64,000 nt of DNA, taken from Gnetum montanum (Eukaryota; Streptophyta; Gnetopsida; Gnetales; Gnetaceae). A program made the translations under genes and the position numbers. The stretch spans positions 686,035 to 750,034 of the forward strand of contig MNCI01022408.1 in NCBI GenBank assembly GCA_015680685.1, read 5' to 3'. Below the pieces are notes generated by a model. That model had not been told where the DNA came from and did no database searches. It was given only the letters and a program-made list of their open reading frames with translations. Below are positions 35,875 to 47,199 of the stretch, one piece after another. Each line of letters begins with the position of its first letter. Position 1 is the first letter of the stretch.

Positions 35875-35893
35875 TGATGCTGTTGTCGGGGAC
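35875..35893 (+). other. Primer-binding site of element F (tRNA-Asp type)
   Basis: TTGATGCTGTTGTCGGGGA, the match best preserved at its 3' half (TTGTCGGGGA). Confidence 0.75.
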
Positions 35894-36021
35894 TAAGTGT
35901 TTGTGCGTCGAATAGAACATAAAGGATATCACTCACATCGTTGGGAGCCTAAACAAACCTTTGGGTTAATTAATTAAACAAGAATTTATATAACGGTGAA
36001 ATAGCACACCGATAAATCAAA

Positions 36022-38501
36022 ATGTCTTCTTCTCACAAAAGTAATTCACCACCTAGGACTAATACTAGAGACAGTCAGCAACATAAAACACATAACCAAA
36101 ATCAGCGAAGTCCTAAACAATACAAGATAGTCTATACTTATCCCGATGAGTATATTCCAGACTTTACCTTTATCCTCCATCAAGATGAACAGTTACGATG
36201 GAGAGATCTGCAAGGTAACATCGTGTTACCCCCAGACCAATCAATCCCTAACATGCTCTTCCTTGCTTTGGCACAGATTGGCATGACAGAATTATTTGCT
36301 AAATACATTGTGGAAGACTTTGACATGAGGGATTATCATCCCACAGCTACATAACATATGAGGGACTTAAGGCAGGAAAGCCAACATACACTGATGAAGG
36401 GAAAAGCTCCGTACATCCTTAGCGAAATAGGAGATGAGGAACCCATTATCACGAGTTTTCTAACAAATGATTTTCCCCCTTCTAACGATGGTGAGGAGGT
36501 TAGGTATCAGAACCTACAATAAACGATACATAACATTGGCATGAATGCCAACTGTTCACAGAGGGAACAACAACTCATGCTAAGGACGAGCACTTTGATC
36601 GTCACCACGATCGGGGCCGTGGCAACTGAAGAGAAGGCAAGAAGCATCGCCATGGCAATGATTCCCCTTCCTCTTCCCCTTCATCTCATCACTCATCCTC
36701 TCCTTCCACATCTCAGCGCAGCCACCATGAACATAACGATGAGGATAGAGGAAGGAAAGACGAGAGACCTCGACAGGAAAGTCGAGAGAGAGGACATGGG
36801 CAAGGACATAGGAAAAGTAGGGAACCATGAAGACATCACAGGCATCATGAAAGAGATGATCATGATGAGCCCCTACTTGCAACCCGAAGTATGCTTGACA
36901 TAACGGAGGCAGTTAGGATTCCAACAAGGCGCCAAAAGGACAGTCGGATCAAGCATTTAGACATGAATAATATCCCACATTTTGAGGGGGGATACAACGT
37001 TGATCCGCAGCATCATTTACAGGCATTCCATGATGCCTATGCCTTTCAGAATATAGAAAATGAGTGGCAAAAACTTAAGTTGTTTCCCATGACACTCACC
37101 AAAGAAGCAGATAGTTGGTACTGGTCCTTAGAACCGGAAACCATCATGAGGTGGAGTACGATGCTAGAACTCTTCAACGATAAGTATCAAACGTACTCTC
37201 GAGTGTCTAATTTGCGTAAGCAGATCCAAGGCTGGAAACAAGGTACTTACGAACCCTTGGATGCTACCATGGCCTGCTACTACACATTGTTACATCATTG
37301 CCCGGGCCATGGATATGCTCAGCAGGATCAACTTCGCCACATCGTGGATGGGCTAAGGCATGAAACTAGAAGAACCCTTGGGACTCATGCCCAAGGGAGA
37401 CTCTCACAACTTAGAGCCCATGAAGTACATAGCTTGTTGAAATAAGTAGCAAAAGAAGAAGGTGAGCTATGCAAGAGGGAAAGTGTAGAAGAATACAACG
37501 ACGACCCCTCCCTTCGAAAGAATGGAGTGAAATTTTGTGATGAGGAGGATGAGTCACCACTCGAAGAGTTGGTGAACTGGAAAACCTTGCCAATTCAAAA
37601 ATTAACAACAGAAGTATCAACGAAGATGGACCAACTATGGGATTCCTTAGACTCAAGAATTCAAAGTACCTTGAAAATCGTAGAAGAGTCTAAGGAGAAA
37701 CGAAGTAGTGACAAAAGTAAGACAAAGCAGAGAAATGCAAGCCCTGCACATAACAAGGGTAAGGGGAAAATTCCTATCTCCGATGAGGCTGTGGACTCTG
37801 ACACAGACGATGACGGTGGATGTGAGATCTGCCAATATGACCATCCTAAGGGATATTGTCCAATTATCTCACATCTACAGGAGTCTGGGGTGTATGCGCT
37901 AAATCCAAGACTCAACCAATGGAAAACACCCCAAAGGTTACCTTATCCTCAATGTAACCCAAGGCAGTACCACCAACCACTAACGTACTATCCAAGTGGA
38001 ACTCCACCACAATCCATAGAACATCATCAGTGGTGGCAATACCCACAATCATGGTGGATGCCACTGCTGACACAACAGTACCCTTACCGACAGCCTGATC
38101 CTTATGGTTATTATGTGCAGCAGCCAGTTTCTCCAAGTGACTCTATGGGTCACACAACTCCCCAATGTTACTACCAAGTTCAGGAGTACTTTAGGAGGAC
38201 TCCTTCTCCTCCAAGAGGCATTCCACACTCATTCCATCCTCTAACTCCATCCGCACCTCTTCCACATGTAGTTCCCAAACAACCTGCTCCAACAATGCAA
38301 GGGGAACTCCCTACTCAACCGCAGCAACATAACGCTATGAGAGCTGTAAATATTCAACCTAGTACTGGTTCTGACAACTGTAAAAAGAGAAGGTCTTTCT
38401 TCAGAACCAGAAGCCCAAAAAAACTCTTGCAACAACAAGCGGTTGAGCCGATGTACATGCCTCCACCATCCAACAACAAAGTATGCATACGATTATGTTA
38501 A
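36022..38501 (+). pseudogene. gag of element F (capsid/nucleocapsid), nearly complete
   Basis: Starts MSSSHKSNSPPR at 36022. It has an N-terminal block (YPDEYIPDFTFILHQDEQLRW), an Arg/His/Ser-rich linker (about 36580-36890), and a gag core at 36891-37442 with FEGGYNVDPQHHLQAFHDA, LKLFPMTLTKEADSWYWSL and HIVDGLRHETRRTLG. The C-terminal part (37527-38501) has a cysteine-histidine knuckle CEICQYDHPKGYC (CX2CX3HX4C, one residue shorter than the usual CX2CX4HX4C) and a Pro/Gln/Tyr-rich tail with YPYRQPDPYGYY. In-frame stops occur at 36352-36354 and 37443-37445, and the linker is shifted in frame. It packages element RNA; it can only act if the stops are bypassed or supplied by another copy. Confidence 0.8.
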
Positions 38502-38586
38502 CGCATACCGTAACCGACTGCATCAAGGTAGGCCACCTTCCCAGGAAACTATCTAACCCTGGGAGCCCCTTTAGTCTATCTACAAA

Positions 38587-39090
38587 TTTCCAGGAATAAA
38601 CCACATCAGGCTCTTCTTGACTCAGGTTCCGAAGTCAATTTAATATCACGAGAAATGTATCAAGCCTAGAACCTGCCTCAACTTAAGAAGAGCAACATCC
38701 ACCTGGAGCTGGCTGACCAGTCCATTACCATTCCCTTGGGATTGATGGAGGACATCATTACCACTATGTGTGGGTGGTCATACCTAGCCGATTTCCTGGT
38801 GATTGAAATCAACAACAACAAAGGGGGGCTTCCCAATTATAATGGGAAGGCCATGGCTAAGTACAGTAGATGCGTACCTAGGGATCCACGATCTTTCCTT
38901 GCAGATATCTAAGATAAATATATATGGAAAGATCGAGAAGAAGAAAGTTCCATGCATCACATACAGTGACTCAGAGGGTGATGACATGGAAGAATGTTCA
39001 GCATCTCTTCCATGTAATTGGTGTGCCCAAGAAATAAAAATCCAAAGGTGCCTGTATATAGCAACCACACTAGTAGTAGACACCCCATGA
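38587..39090 (+). pseudogene. Retropepsin-like protease of element F
   Basis: Contains the aspartyl protease motif ALLDSGSEVNLIS (about 38610-38650, catalytic Asp in DSG) and, further on, the flap and C-terminal region ending in PIIMGRPWLSTVDAYLGIHD. This is the DSG...(I/L)GRP(F/W)L pattern of Athila/Tat-type gag-linked proteases. One TAG stop follows MYQA (38667-38669), and a frame change occurs in the G6 run near 38823, so the ORF as read is broken. It lies downstream of gag in another frame and would mature the gag polyprotein. Confidence 0.75.
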
Positions 39091-41332
39091 TTGACAGCTA
39101 CTAGAAAGAGCAAACTAATATGCACATAACGAACTGAGGACACTCATGCTAACAATGAAGGCATAGACACATTGGAATATGAGCATCACCAACTTCCACC
39201 CCTCAACCTAAAAATATCAATGGCGAGAAGTTGGGCACTGTTATGAAATTCAAACAGATGCTCATTATTTCGAATCTCTCCCTTTCCATTCAGTCATGGG
39301 GGAGATGGTCACCTATGCTAATCATTGGAGGCCCTTAGTTCTTTTTAGTTTTTATTTTACACATTTTTGTTTTACAAGTTTTTGTTTTAACACATTTTTT
39401 TACACATTTTTATCTTACACATTTTTGTTTTACACGTTTTTTTTATACACATTTTTGTTTTACACGTTTTTGTTTTCCAAGTTTTTTTTTTTTACATGTT
39501 TTTGTTTTACAAATTTCTTTAACTTTTCTTATTTTTGTTTTACAATATCATTACACTTTTCCAATTTTTTGTGTGTGTTTGTGTGTGTATTCCCCATCCT
39601 ATAAGTTTGTCACCTAATAAGTGTTCTTCCCGATGGTATGAACTGTTTTTCCATTGATTACTAATGTTTGGTTTTTACCTTAAAGTTACGATGTTGATAC
39701 TAAGGTATGTTCTTTTGATATGGCAGGCAATGAGTCCACTTCATCCATACATCCACCAGTTTCTATGGTCTCTCTTGGCTTGGAAATGTACAGTCCCTTC
39801 CTAATAAGAACTCTAACGAATCGATGACTGGGTACTTCTCAAACTAAGGAAGGACTCAAGGATTGAAAAGGGTGTGACTTCAAGGTAACTTGATGCATTT
39901 GTGTTGGCCGTTCTCTTGGGTGCTTGGATGTTTTCTTCTTGAGTTTTCTTACCGTTCTGATGTTACCCAATTATCGGAAGCTAAGACAATAAAAATAAGA
40001 AGTCTTTGCATGGTGTGGTTCTCACACATAAAAACAAAAAAAAAAAAAAGAGAAAAAGAAAAGAAAAGAAAAAAAAGTGAGAATTTAAAGCACACCCCTT
40101 TGAAAAAATAATCTCTTGGGCTACAAGCACTGGTTATGGAACTAAAAATGTTCCCTCTAACTAAGGCCCCTTCTCGCTTCCTATTCTCTCCTTTGTTTCG
40201 TTGGAATGGTGGTGGCTCTTGGAGGAGGCATTCTTGTTATTCAAGAGGATGGTTTGGCCAAGTGCATTGATGGGAAGTCACTGGATGTGGTTGGTTTGAG
40301 GTCAGAGTTGGAATGAGATTTTCCAAGTCATATTAATCATAGAACACACAAGGGGCTATACACCACCTTGTTCTTGGGATTCCATTCCATTCTCTTCTCT
40401 CCACCCTTCTCTCCATTATTCAACTCATTGCTGGTTGTATCATTAATGTATATTTTGGTAGATACATTGTTTTCTTTTTCGTAAATTCTCATGGTTAAGA
40501 CTTTAACTCTTATTCCAAAGGACATTCCCAGAGCCTACGAACTCTTTGAATGTGGGTTTGTTAGGGCATCAAAGGCATGAGCCTGCTTTGGGGAGGATCC
40601 ACTGACATTCCTATTTGGTACATCAGTTAAATTCTTTCCCTTAACATTTTGAAATTAATTTTATTTTGTTAATTTCCATCTTGACATCTATTTCATCGAT
40701 GTCCTAGTTGTCTCTTTTTCTCCATCTTCTTGTTCCTATTCTTTCTCCATTCTATCGCTACTAGAGGTTCGCGATTAGTCATGGGGGTACGGGGCCCAAT
40801 TTTTTTGATTTTATCCTAACCCCTATACCTTTGGTAGTCATCATTAATATATCCCCAGATCCACATCAACCATACCACAACCCAGCCAATGGACTTACAC
40901 CGAAGCAAGGTATCAATTACATGTTAATTCATCTACCCTTGCTAATATACAACTGTGTTGTGTGTGTAGATGGCGATCATGCAACAATGGATCAGATCTG
41001 AAGGGACCACTTGGAATGGAGCGGTGCTGAAGTAGCTTTGCAAGGAGCAAGATCAATGATGTGCTTCCAGATGGACAACGAAAGATGCAATCTTGGTGTT
41101 GGCAGCAGCAACACTTCTTTCTCTCTCTGTCTTTCTCAGCTGCCAAATGAGGCCTGATGTCAATGTAATAAGGTGTTCACCCTTGTTGTCATGAACACCA
41201 GTTTTCTTGTGTCTTGTAATGATGATCTGTTCACATGTCATCCCATTAGTTTCCATTGAGTCAATAATCCCATACCTTCCCGATATTATTGTAATGAACT
41301 CGAGGACGAGTTTTCATTTAGTCATGGGGGTA
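39091..41332 (+). other. Element F 3' spacer: T-rich tract and three PPT-like motifs
   Basis: Non-coding. AGTCATGGGGGAGATGG at 39293, a TTTTTGTTTTACACAT-type low-complexity run (39330-39560), an A-rich run (40028-40080), a second AGTCATGGGGGTACGG at 40776, and the true polypurine tract AGTCATGGGGGTATGA at 41319-41335. Parts match the spacers of A and E (GTGACTTCAAGG, GGGGAGGATCCACT). Just before the PPT lies CTCGAGGACGAGTTTTCATT, conserved in C and E. Confidence 0.65.
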
Positions 41333-42262
41333 TGATGGGACGCGATATCGCATGGGCCACGATATCGCGTACGTGATATCGCGGCCATTGCGATATCGCG
41401 TACGTGATATCGCGGCCATCGCGATATCGCATCCCTTGCGATATCGCGTCTTCCCCTGTGATATCACAATTCACCACCATATCTATAAATAAGAGGTGGC
41501 TCTTCCTTGTTTCCTCATGCTAGGCTAGAAGTAGGGAAACTTTGGTAGATTGATCACTCCAGAGATAGAATATTTTCCATGTGCCCGCAGTAGGAGTCCT
41601 AAAGTGAACGGATCTTTATTCAAGCAACATTGTACCTGAACACAAGTTGTGTACGACAATAAAGACAAGCTTTCCGGATAAACCTTACAATGCATGGAAT
41701 AGGATTTTATTATTGTTATTTATTACCTGTTAACGCGGAATAAGTACAACTTGATTACGAGCATTTAAGGATGTGTACGAATAATCAAGGAATGGATGCT
41801 CATCGCACTTAGGCTAGATTAAATTCTCTCAACACTTTCCTCCTAGTTAAGTGCCTTAGTACGACCACTTCGAGCATGTGCGTTACGTGTGGTGATCCCA
41901 GCAACGATTAGCGTTTGGTAGCCACAGTTGCATCGGTTCAGGGTGTGTATGGTAAGTGGGAACGGATGCTGACGCTAGGTAATTTAGACTTAGTTCATTA
42001 GTTAGAGTTAGTAATTAGTTTCTCAACCCTTTAACTCATTAGCATAGAAGACATAAAACATAAAAAACTATAAAAATCATATACCTCAGACTTGCTTAAC
42101 CATACACCGTGACAACTACAAGTAAGTCTGGTAAGACAATGAATAATTAACCCTAAGTGTTCCAAGAGGCATGTAGGCACTTAGTCTGCAGAGTTCAACC
42201 GGATCGTGCGTGCTACGCTCGTATTCGTATGGTTGAGTGTAGGGGTATCTTGCCACTCATTA
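41333..42262 (+). repeat. 3' LTR of element F
   Basis: Starts TGATGGGACG, ends CACTCATTA. U3 at 41340-41462 holds eight GATATC cores in GCGATATCGCG or GTGATATCGCGG settings, in about 120 bp; TATA CTATAAATAAG at 41483. Confidence 0.92.
41340..41467. repeat. GATATC palindrome array in U3 of element F
   Basis: Eight GATATC cores at intervals of roughly 14-18 bp, most flanked by CG on both sides and separated by GTACGT or GGCC, themselves palindromic. Every unit has dyad symmetry, so it could bind a dimeric factor or fold into hairpins. Confidence 0.85.
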
Positions 42263-42473
42263 GCCACTTGGAACCACATGAGGTCCACAAAATTTTGTAA
42301 TTTTGTGATTTTGCATTTTTTGTGTTGTGTTCCGATTTTGTTCTATTGAGTTCTCCACTACGGCATGAATAAATTCCTCGTCAGTCAATAATCCCATACT
42401 TATCCACTATGTAATCAATGGGGCTTGTTCTCACTTTGACTTGAGGACGAGTTTTCATTCAGTTGTTGGGGTA

Positions 42474-43312
42474 TGATGAATCGTGATTCATCAGGCTACG
42501 ATGTCAAACCCCTGATATCGGATCCACGATATTGTAGCCTAAATAACGATATCAGATACATGATATAGTGACTCCTATGTGAGCCTATAAATACACATGT
42601 AGGTGCATGAGAGGAGTCAGTCTTTAAATTTTTGAAATAGTTAATTTTAGAAGTTAGTTCATTTCTTAGTTCCTCTCAACCCTTTCTCCTAGTGCACGCC
42701 CACAGTGCGATGATTGTAATTGTACGACATCCTTTATTCGAGTGTGACGTACTTGGACACGCACATGACTAGAAATAAAAGATTGAGATTACTTCATCAT
42801 TGCAACATTCACTTAGTTTAATAAATTCATTTTAATTGTTATTAAATGTAGAATGAGTACGACTTAATCATGAGCATCTACGTGTGACTACTTGGTATCC
42901 CAGTAGCGTACTTAGGCCATGCGCTTGGTAATCCCAGTGGTAGTCATGCATGAGGCCTAAGATGTGTACGGATGGTTAAGGAAAGGATGCTCATTGCACT
43001 TAGGCTAGCTTAGATTCTCTCTTCCTATCTCCTCTTAGTATAGCTCTCTCTCCCTTTTCCCTCCTAGCTTAGCTAAGATTATTTTCCATCGCCTCCAGGA
43101 ATAGCATTAGTTTAGGAACATATCATACACCTCACTCTGGACTAAACCATACGTGACAAAGCAAATACTAGTCCAGGTGGGAAGACAGCGAACGACGATC
43201 AATGAGTAACTATCTAGATACCACAACTAGCCCGTCTGCGGAGTTCGACCGAATCGTGCGTGAAACGCTCGTATTCATATGGTTGAGTGTAGGGGTACCT
43301 CACCACTCATCA
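42474..43312 (+). repeat. 3' LTR of element E
   Basis: Starts TGATGAATCGTG after the polypurine tract (GTTGTTGGGGTA) and ends CACTCATCA; aligns with 29618-30470 throughout. TATA CTATAAATACAC at about 42585. Confidence 0.9.
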
Positions 43313-43317
43313 AAAAG

Positions 43318-46300
43318 CAACAAAAATATGCGAAAATCACTATAGTAATCATTTGCAGAAACAAGCGAGATATGCAAAACTATATGAATTATATAGACAT
43401 CAAGCATATGAATTGCATCATAAATTTATGTGAAAAGGTTATAGGATAATGTTGTAGAAAAAAATCAACTATTTTAAAGAATCAATTTAATTTTATATCT
43501 AGAAGATTAACTATCACAACTTAAAATTCTGTTACTTATTTAATTTAGTGTATGAATTAATTTTTTAATGCTATCAGATGTGTTTCAATATATTAGCTCT
43601 AATTTTCTTAATTAAATCACAGGATTATATTACTATTATTACTGTTGTTATTATTGTTAGCTTTCTACATAAGTGAATGCAGTTTTCTTGCTAGGGTATT
43701 TTGTTAAAGTTTTGTATCTTTTGTTTTACTACTATTGGAGCTTAGTCATATATCTATTATATATTTTATGATTAAATATTGAATTTAATTACCCCATGAA
43801 GTTTTTCTTTTTGTGAGTTATTATATCTTTACAAGAATTTGGCTATGCATATTTTATTCTATATACATATTCAATTATTTGTATTCAATTTTTATTATGT
43901 AGATTCAATAATGCATATTTATGTTTTATTATGCACATATAGTTATGCATTTTTTATGTTTTTTTATGTACATATGATTATATAATACTATGTTCATGGA
44001 GTAATTATAGATCTTGACCTTGCCCAGCCCATATTCCTTATTACCTTTTGTCATTAAACAAGGATTTTCCATAGAAAGATAGATGATGTAAACTTATTTT
44101 GGTCATATTCACAAACTATGGGATCTTTGTCACTCACAATGACAATCTTGGGAGATGATGCATTTATGGAAGCAAAACATTTTTGTCCAGATTTCAAATT
44201 TAGAATAATTTGATTTTGAAAAGGGAGGTTTGATGTGTACATCACCTCCCAAAATAATTTTTTTATTTTTGGTTATAGGATTGGTGCTAGAATGAGAAGT
44301 TTGAAGGGATGAAAAGGGCATGTGCATTGCCTTTGAGTAGCAGTGATTAAGGAATTCTTTAATTATATCATATACTTAAGCAATAAACAATGAGTTAATT
44401 CGATCTGCACAAGTATAAGAAAGTTGTATGCATTTACATGGGTAGGAGCCCATACTTTGTATAAAATTGGTATTGTAAAGAGAATTAAAAATGATCATCA
44501 ACAAAACCATAGTGCTCATTATGCTAAGCAAGGTCCTGGGAGGGTTGGTAGATGAGCAAAAGCCTAACATCTTTGAGTGGTTGTGCCCAGGCTTGAACTC
44601 ATGTCAATAATATAAACAAATTACAAATTGAGAGATGAAAATTGCTAAGGATGATCAATAATATGGGTGTAGATTTTGATGAGTGATGCTAAAAATCCTA
44701 TTTGTATTGTTGTACACGTACAATTTTGAGCATTTACCTATTTCAACTCTCCAATGACGAGATCCCATTTCTACTTTGTTAATTATGTGCTGAAAATGAT
44801 CCCATTTACCTATTTCAACTCTCCAATGGCTGTAAATACATAGTTTGCATTTCAATCAAAGCCTAGTGATACTATTTAAATAAAACTATTTTCTTTTTCC
44901 TTTTACATTTTTAGAAATTTTTTTGAAAAATCATCCTAGGCTTCCCATTTGCTATTTGCAAGGAGGAGAGTCTATGAGTTGTCATCACAAATTGAAACCT
45001 TTTGAGAGTTGCTGCTACTCCCATTAGTTTGTAAGTTCAAATCTCTAGAAACATTGCTATTGCTATTGTTGAAGTATATTTAGTCTTCAATGATGAACTT
45101 GAGCTAAAATAAGAAAATCTTGTGCTTTTCTTATTTTTTATTAAGTCTATTAAGATCATTGGATGTAGCAAGCTATTAATTATCATTCCCAGCCACCTAA
45201 TATTTCTTTTTCTTATTTAAATATGCTATAGCTATTTAAATATATTGTTAAAGAAGATATAGTCTTTAATGATGGACTTGGTGCTAAAACAACAAAATCT
45301 TGTGTTTTATTGTGTTTTTTCTTATTAAGTCTATTGACCTAATTTTTATTTTTTCTTACTTAAGTCCATTGAGAATTTGAGACCTCTTGGATTTAGAATT
45401 TCTTTGACATATTTTTTAAAAAATTTATAAAACAAACAAAATTTTGTTAAAAATGTATTTTTTTTAATTTGTAATTCAAACAAATTTTTTAAAAATTTTA
45501 TAATTAAAATTAAAAACTCTTACAAGTAACCTTAACACCTCATTATTATGCACAATGAATGATAAAATTCCACATACACTATCAACCTAACAATGTTGTA
45601 AAAATCCAAATGGGAGAGAACAATTATAATAATATGTCTATGACTATCTAAATGGGTATATTTAATTATTTATGGCAAACGGATGTTACAGGGTGTGAGA
45701 AACCATGGTATTATTAATGCTAGCCTTCCATGATCTACGGAAACAACTGGACTGCCATGTGGGTGTTATTGATTCGTTTGTCTTTGTATAAGCTCAAAAG
45801 ATTCCTTACTTCATTGCAAATCCCGACTGAAATTCAAGTTAAGCATTTGACAGAGATCAGAGAATCCAATAAAAAATTGGGTTCAAAAACAAGTTTTCTA
45901 CAGCTTTCTTTGAAACAACGAAAGTAAGAATGAAGATATTTTTTCTCGCAGAGTGAGACTCTTTCTTCAGATTTTTAAAACAGGAATCCGTAAACTAAGA
46001 TTCTGTACTATGTCATATCTTCACAATTTACGGTCTCACTCAATTAAGTGGATGGCTTACTCGTAAGCGTTGTAGCATAAACCTTTAGAACTTAGGTACT
46101 GCTATAGATTATGCTTGTCAATTCTCCCATCGGTCTTGTGGAGACAAATTTCATGCAAATACAGCATATATAAAAAGTCTTCAAAATTAATCTGTGCGAG
46201 GCTACTTTAACATCAAATTTCTGCGTGCAGCAGACCTTCCATGTTTCTTGTAATCCCTGACCTGAAAAATGCACAAACCTAAATCTCAAACACGGTGCAA

Positions 46301-46700
46301 GAAAATTGGTTTCAGCAGAAGAACAGACATGGCAGAAAGTCAGAAACTACCATTTTGGCATAGTATTTCTGAGTATGGGTTCTCACTTGCGTGGAGTTAC
46401 GCGTCTTTACGTGCTTGGCAATCGCTTCGTAATCAGTGCCAAACCTGGCGATTGTTAAAAAGAAAAAACGCAGCAATCAGTGCCAAACCTTGCGAGGGTA
46501 AAAAAAAAATTCATAAAACGCTTATAAACCCAACCAAATCAGAATACATGAAAGTCACAAGTAGAACATATACATGTAATTTGAATACAAGAATAAATAT
46601 TGAAACTGAAATTAAAAGGTTATTATTTTACTAAAACTTCTGGAATCATTTGACGGTAGAAATGTGCAGTGCATGCTGCGAGTCATGAAAACATAATTTT
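43318..46700. other. Unique AT-rich sequence without a supported gene
   Basis: The minus-strand frame at 44054-44245 contains SPKIVIVSDKDPIV, faintly like the SDRDPxF motif of gypsy integrases, but too short and decayed to call. The frame at 45730-45927 is not recognisable. A conserved gene cannot be supported here. Confidence 0.45.
44731..44828. repeat. Duplicated 26-bp segment
   Basis: CATTTACCTATTTCAACTCT plus CCAATG occurs at 44731 and again at 44803. Confidence 0.8.
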
Positions 46701-46787
46701 AAAAATTATCAAGCGTTCTTAATAAGATTTGAAATAAATCAACCAAATCAGAAATGAGAACTGACCCCAGAAGAACCCAATAGCAAA

Positions 46788-46883
46788 ACCCACCCACATT
46801 TTCAGCGCCTCGTTGAATCTTTGTTGCTCATCCTTGGTCCAGTAGCGGCTCTCGGAAGACCTCTTCTCCGAAGATTCAGCCAT
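46788..46883 (-). CDS. Possible first exon of a MYB/SANT-like gene
   Basis: The minus-strand ATG at 46883 gives MAESSEKRSSESRYWTKDEQ and then QRFNEALKMW. The W-T-x-x-E-x-x-x-F-x-x-A-L spacing is that of the first helix of a plant MYB-related/SANT repeat. Right after ATGTGG comes GTGGGTTTTG, a possible splice donor (plus about 46788), and the open frame continues into hydrophobic residues that do not fit a MYB repeat. I could not find the second half of the repeat (W..I and QVRSHAQ-type motif) downstream on the minus strand within the window, so it may be a gene fragment, a truncated gene or one with a long intron. Start chosen because the serine/acid leader is typical; the open frame itself extends further upstream to 47192. 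Confidence 0.35.
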
Positions 46884-47199
46884 GTTTTCTGCTATTTCCT
46901 GGTGTTGTGCGCATTTCAACTGTCCAAGCAACAAAATTGTGAGATCTTCAATCAAAGCAAGAAAGAACCCAACTGCCAGGTTAATATTATCTAAGTCATA
47001 AATGGCATCTTCAAAACAGACAACAATGATCAGTGTAATATAAGATATATATAAATTATAAAACAACCTCTTCCTCTTGTTGTTGATGGAACGAAAGATT
47101 TTCTTGTACTGATGCTGTTTGTCTCTGCTTCTGTGTCCATGCGATGTGCCCAGTAATGCTGCTGCTGTCGTGATAGAAATTGAGAAAGCCATGATAATT

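Larger units (their letters stand above)
34942..42262 (+). mobile_element. Element F: complete gag-protease-only LTR retrotransposon inserted in E
   Basis: 7,321 bp with LTRs of 932 bp (34942-35873) and 930 bp (41333-42262) and perfect target duplications GCCAC at 34937-34941 and 42263-42267. It carries a tRNA-Asp type primer site, gag, a protease, a 2.2-kb non-coding spacer and a polypurine tract ATGGGGGTA just before 41333. RT, RNase H, integrase and ORF2 are all absent. It resembles the TR-GAG class of non-autonomous plant elements, with a protease added. It is the best preserved and, by nesting, one of the younger insertions in the window. Confidence 0.92.
29618..43312 (+). mobile_element. 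Element E: non-autonomous Ty3/gypsy-type LTR retrotransposon
   Basis: 5' LTR 29618-30470, 3' LTR 42474-43312, target duplication AAAAG at 29613-29617 and 43313-43317. The internal order is primer site, gag remnant, spacer, ORF2 coiled-coil part, then (after element F at 34942-42262) the last codons of ORF2 and the polypurine tract. No pol. It sits 17 bp from element A; only ATTCATCTAC-type unique sequence separates them. Confidence 0.9.

Noticed and set aside
36541-36903. 120-codon frame with Met/Ile/Leu-rich sequence
   Set aside because: Wrong frame of the gag linker; the neighbouring frame gives the Arg/His/Ser-rich linker shared with A and continues into the gag core.
39296-39604. Phe/Tyr-rich frame of 102 codons
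   Set aside because: Translation of the T-rich low-complexity tract in the F spacer.
41340-41467. CRISPR-like array (regular short palindromic repeats)
   Set aside because: It lies in an LTR of a plant retrotransposon, spacers are themselves palindromic, short and repetitive, and no cas gene is present.
44054-44245. Possible gypsy integrase fragment (SDKDPIV) on the minus strand
   Set aside because: Only one short motif-like match, with the expected flanking residues missing; not enough to call.
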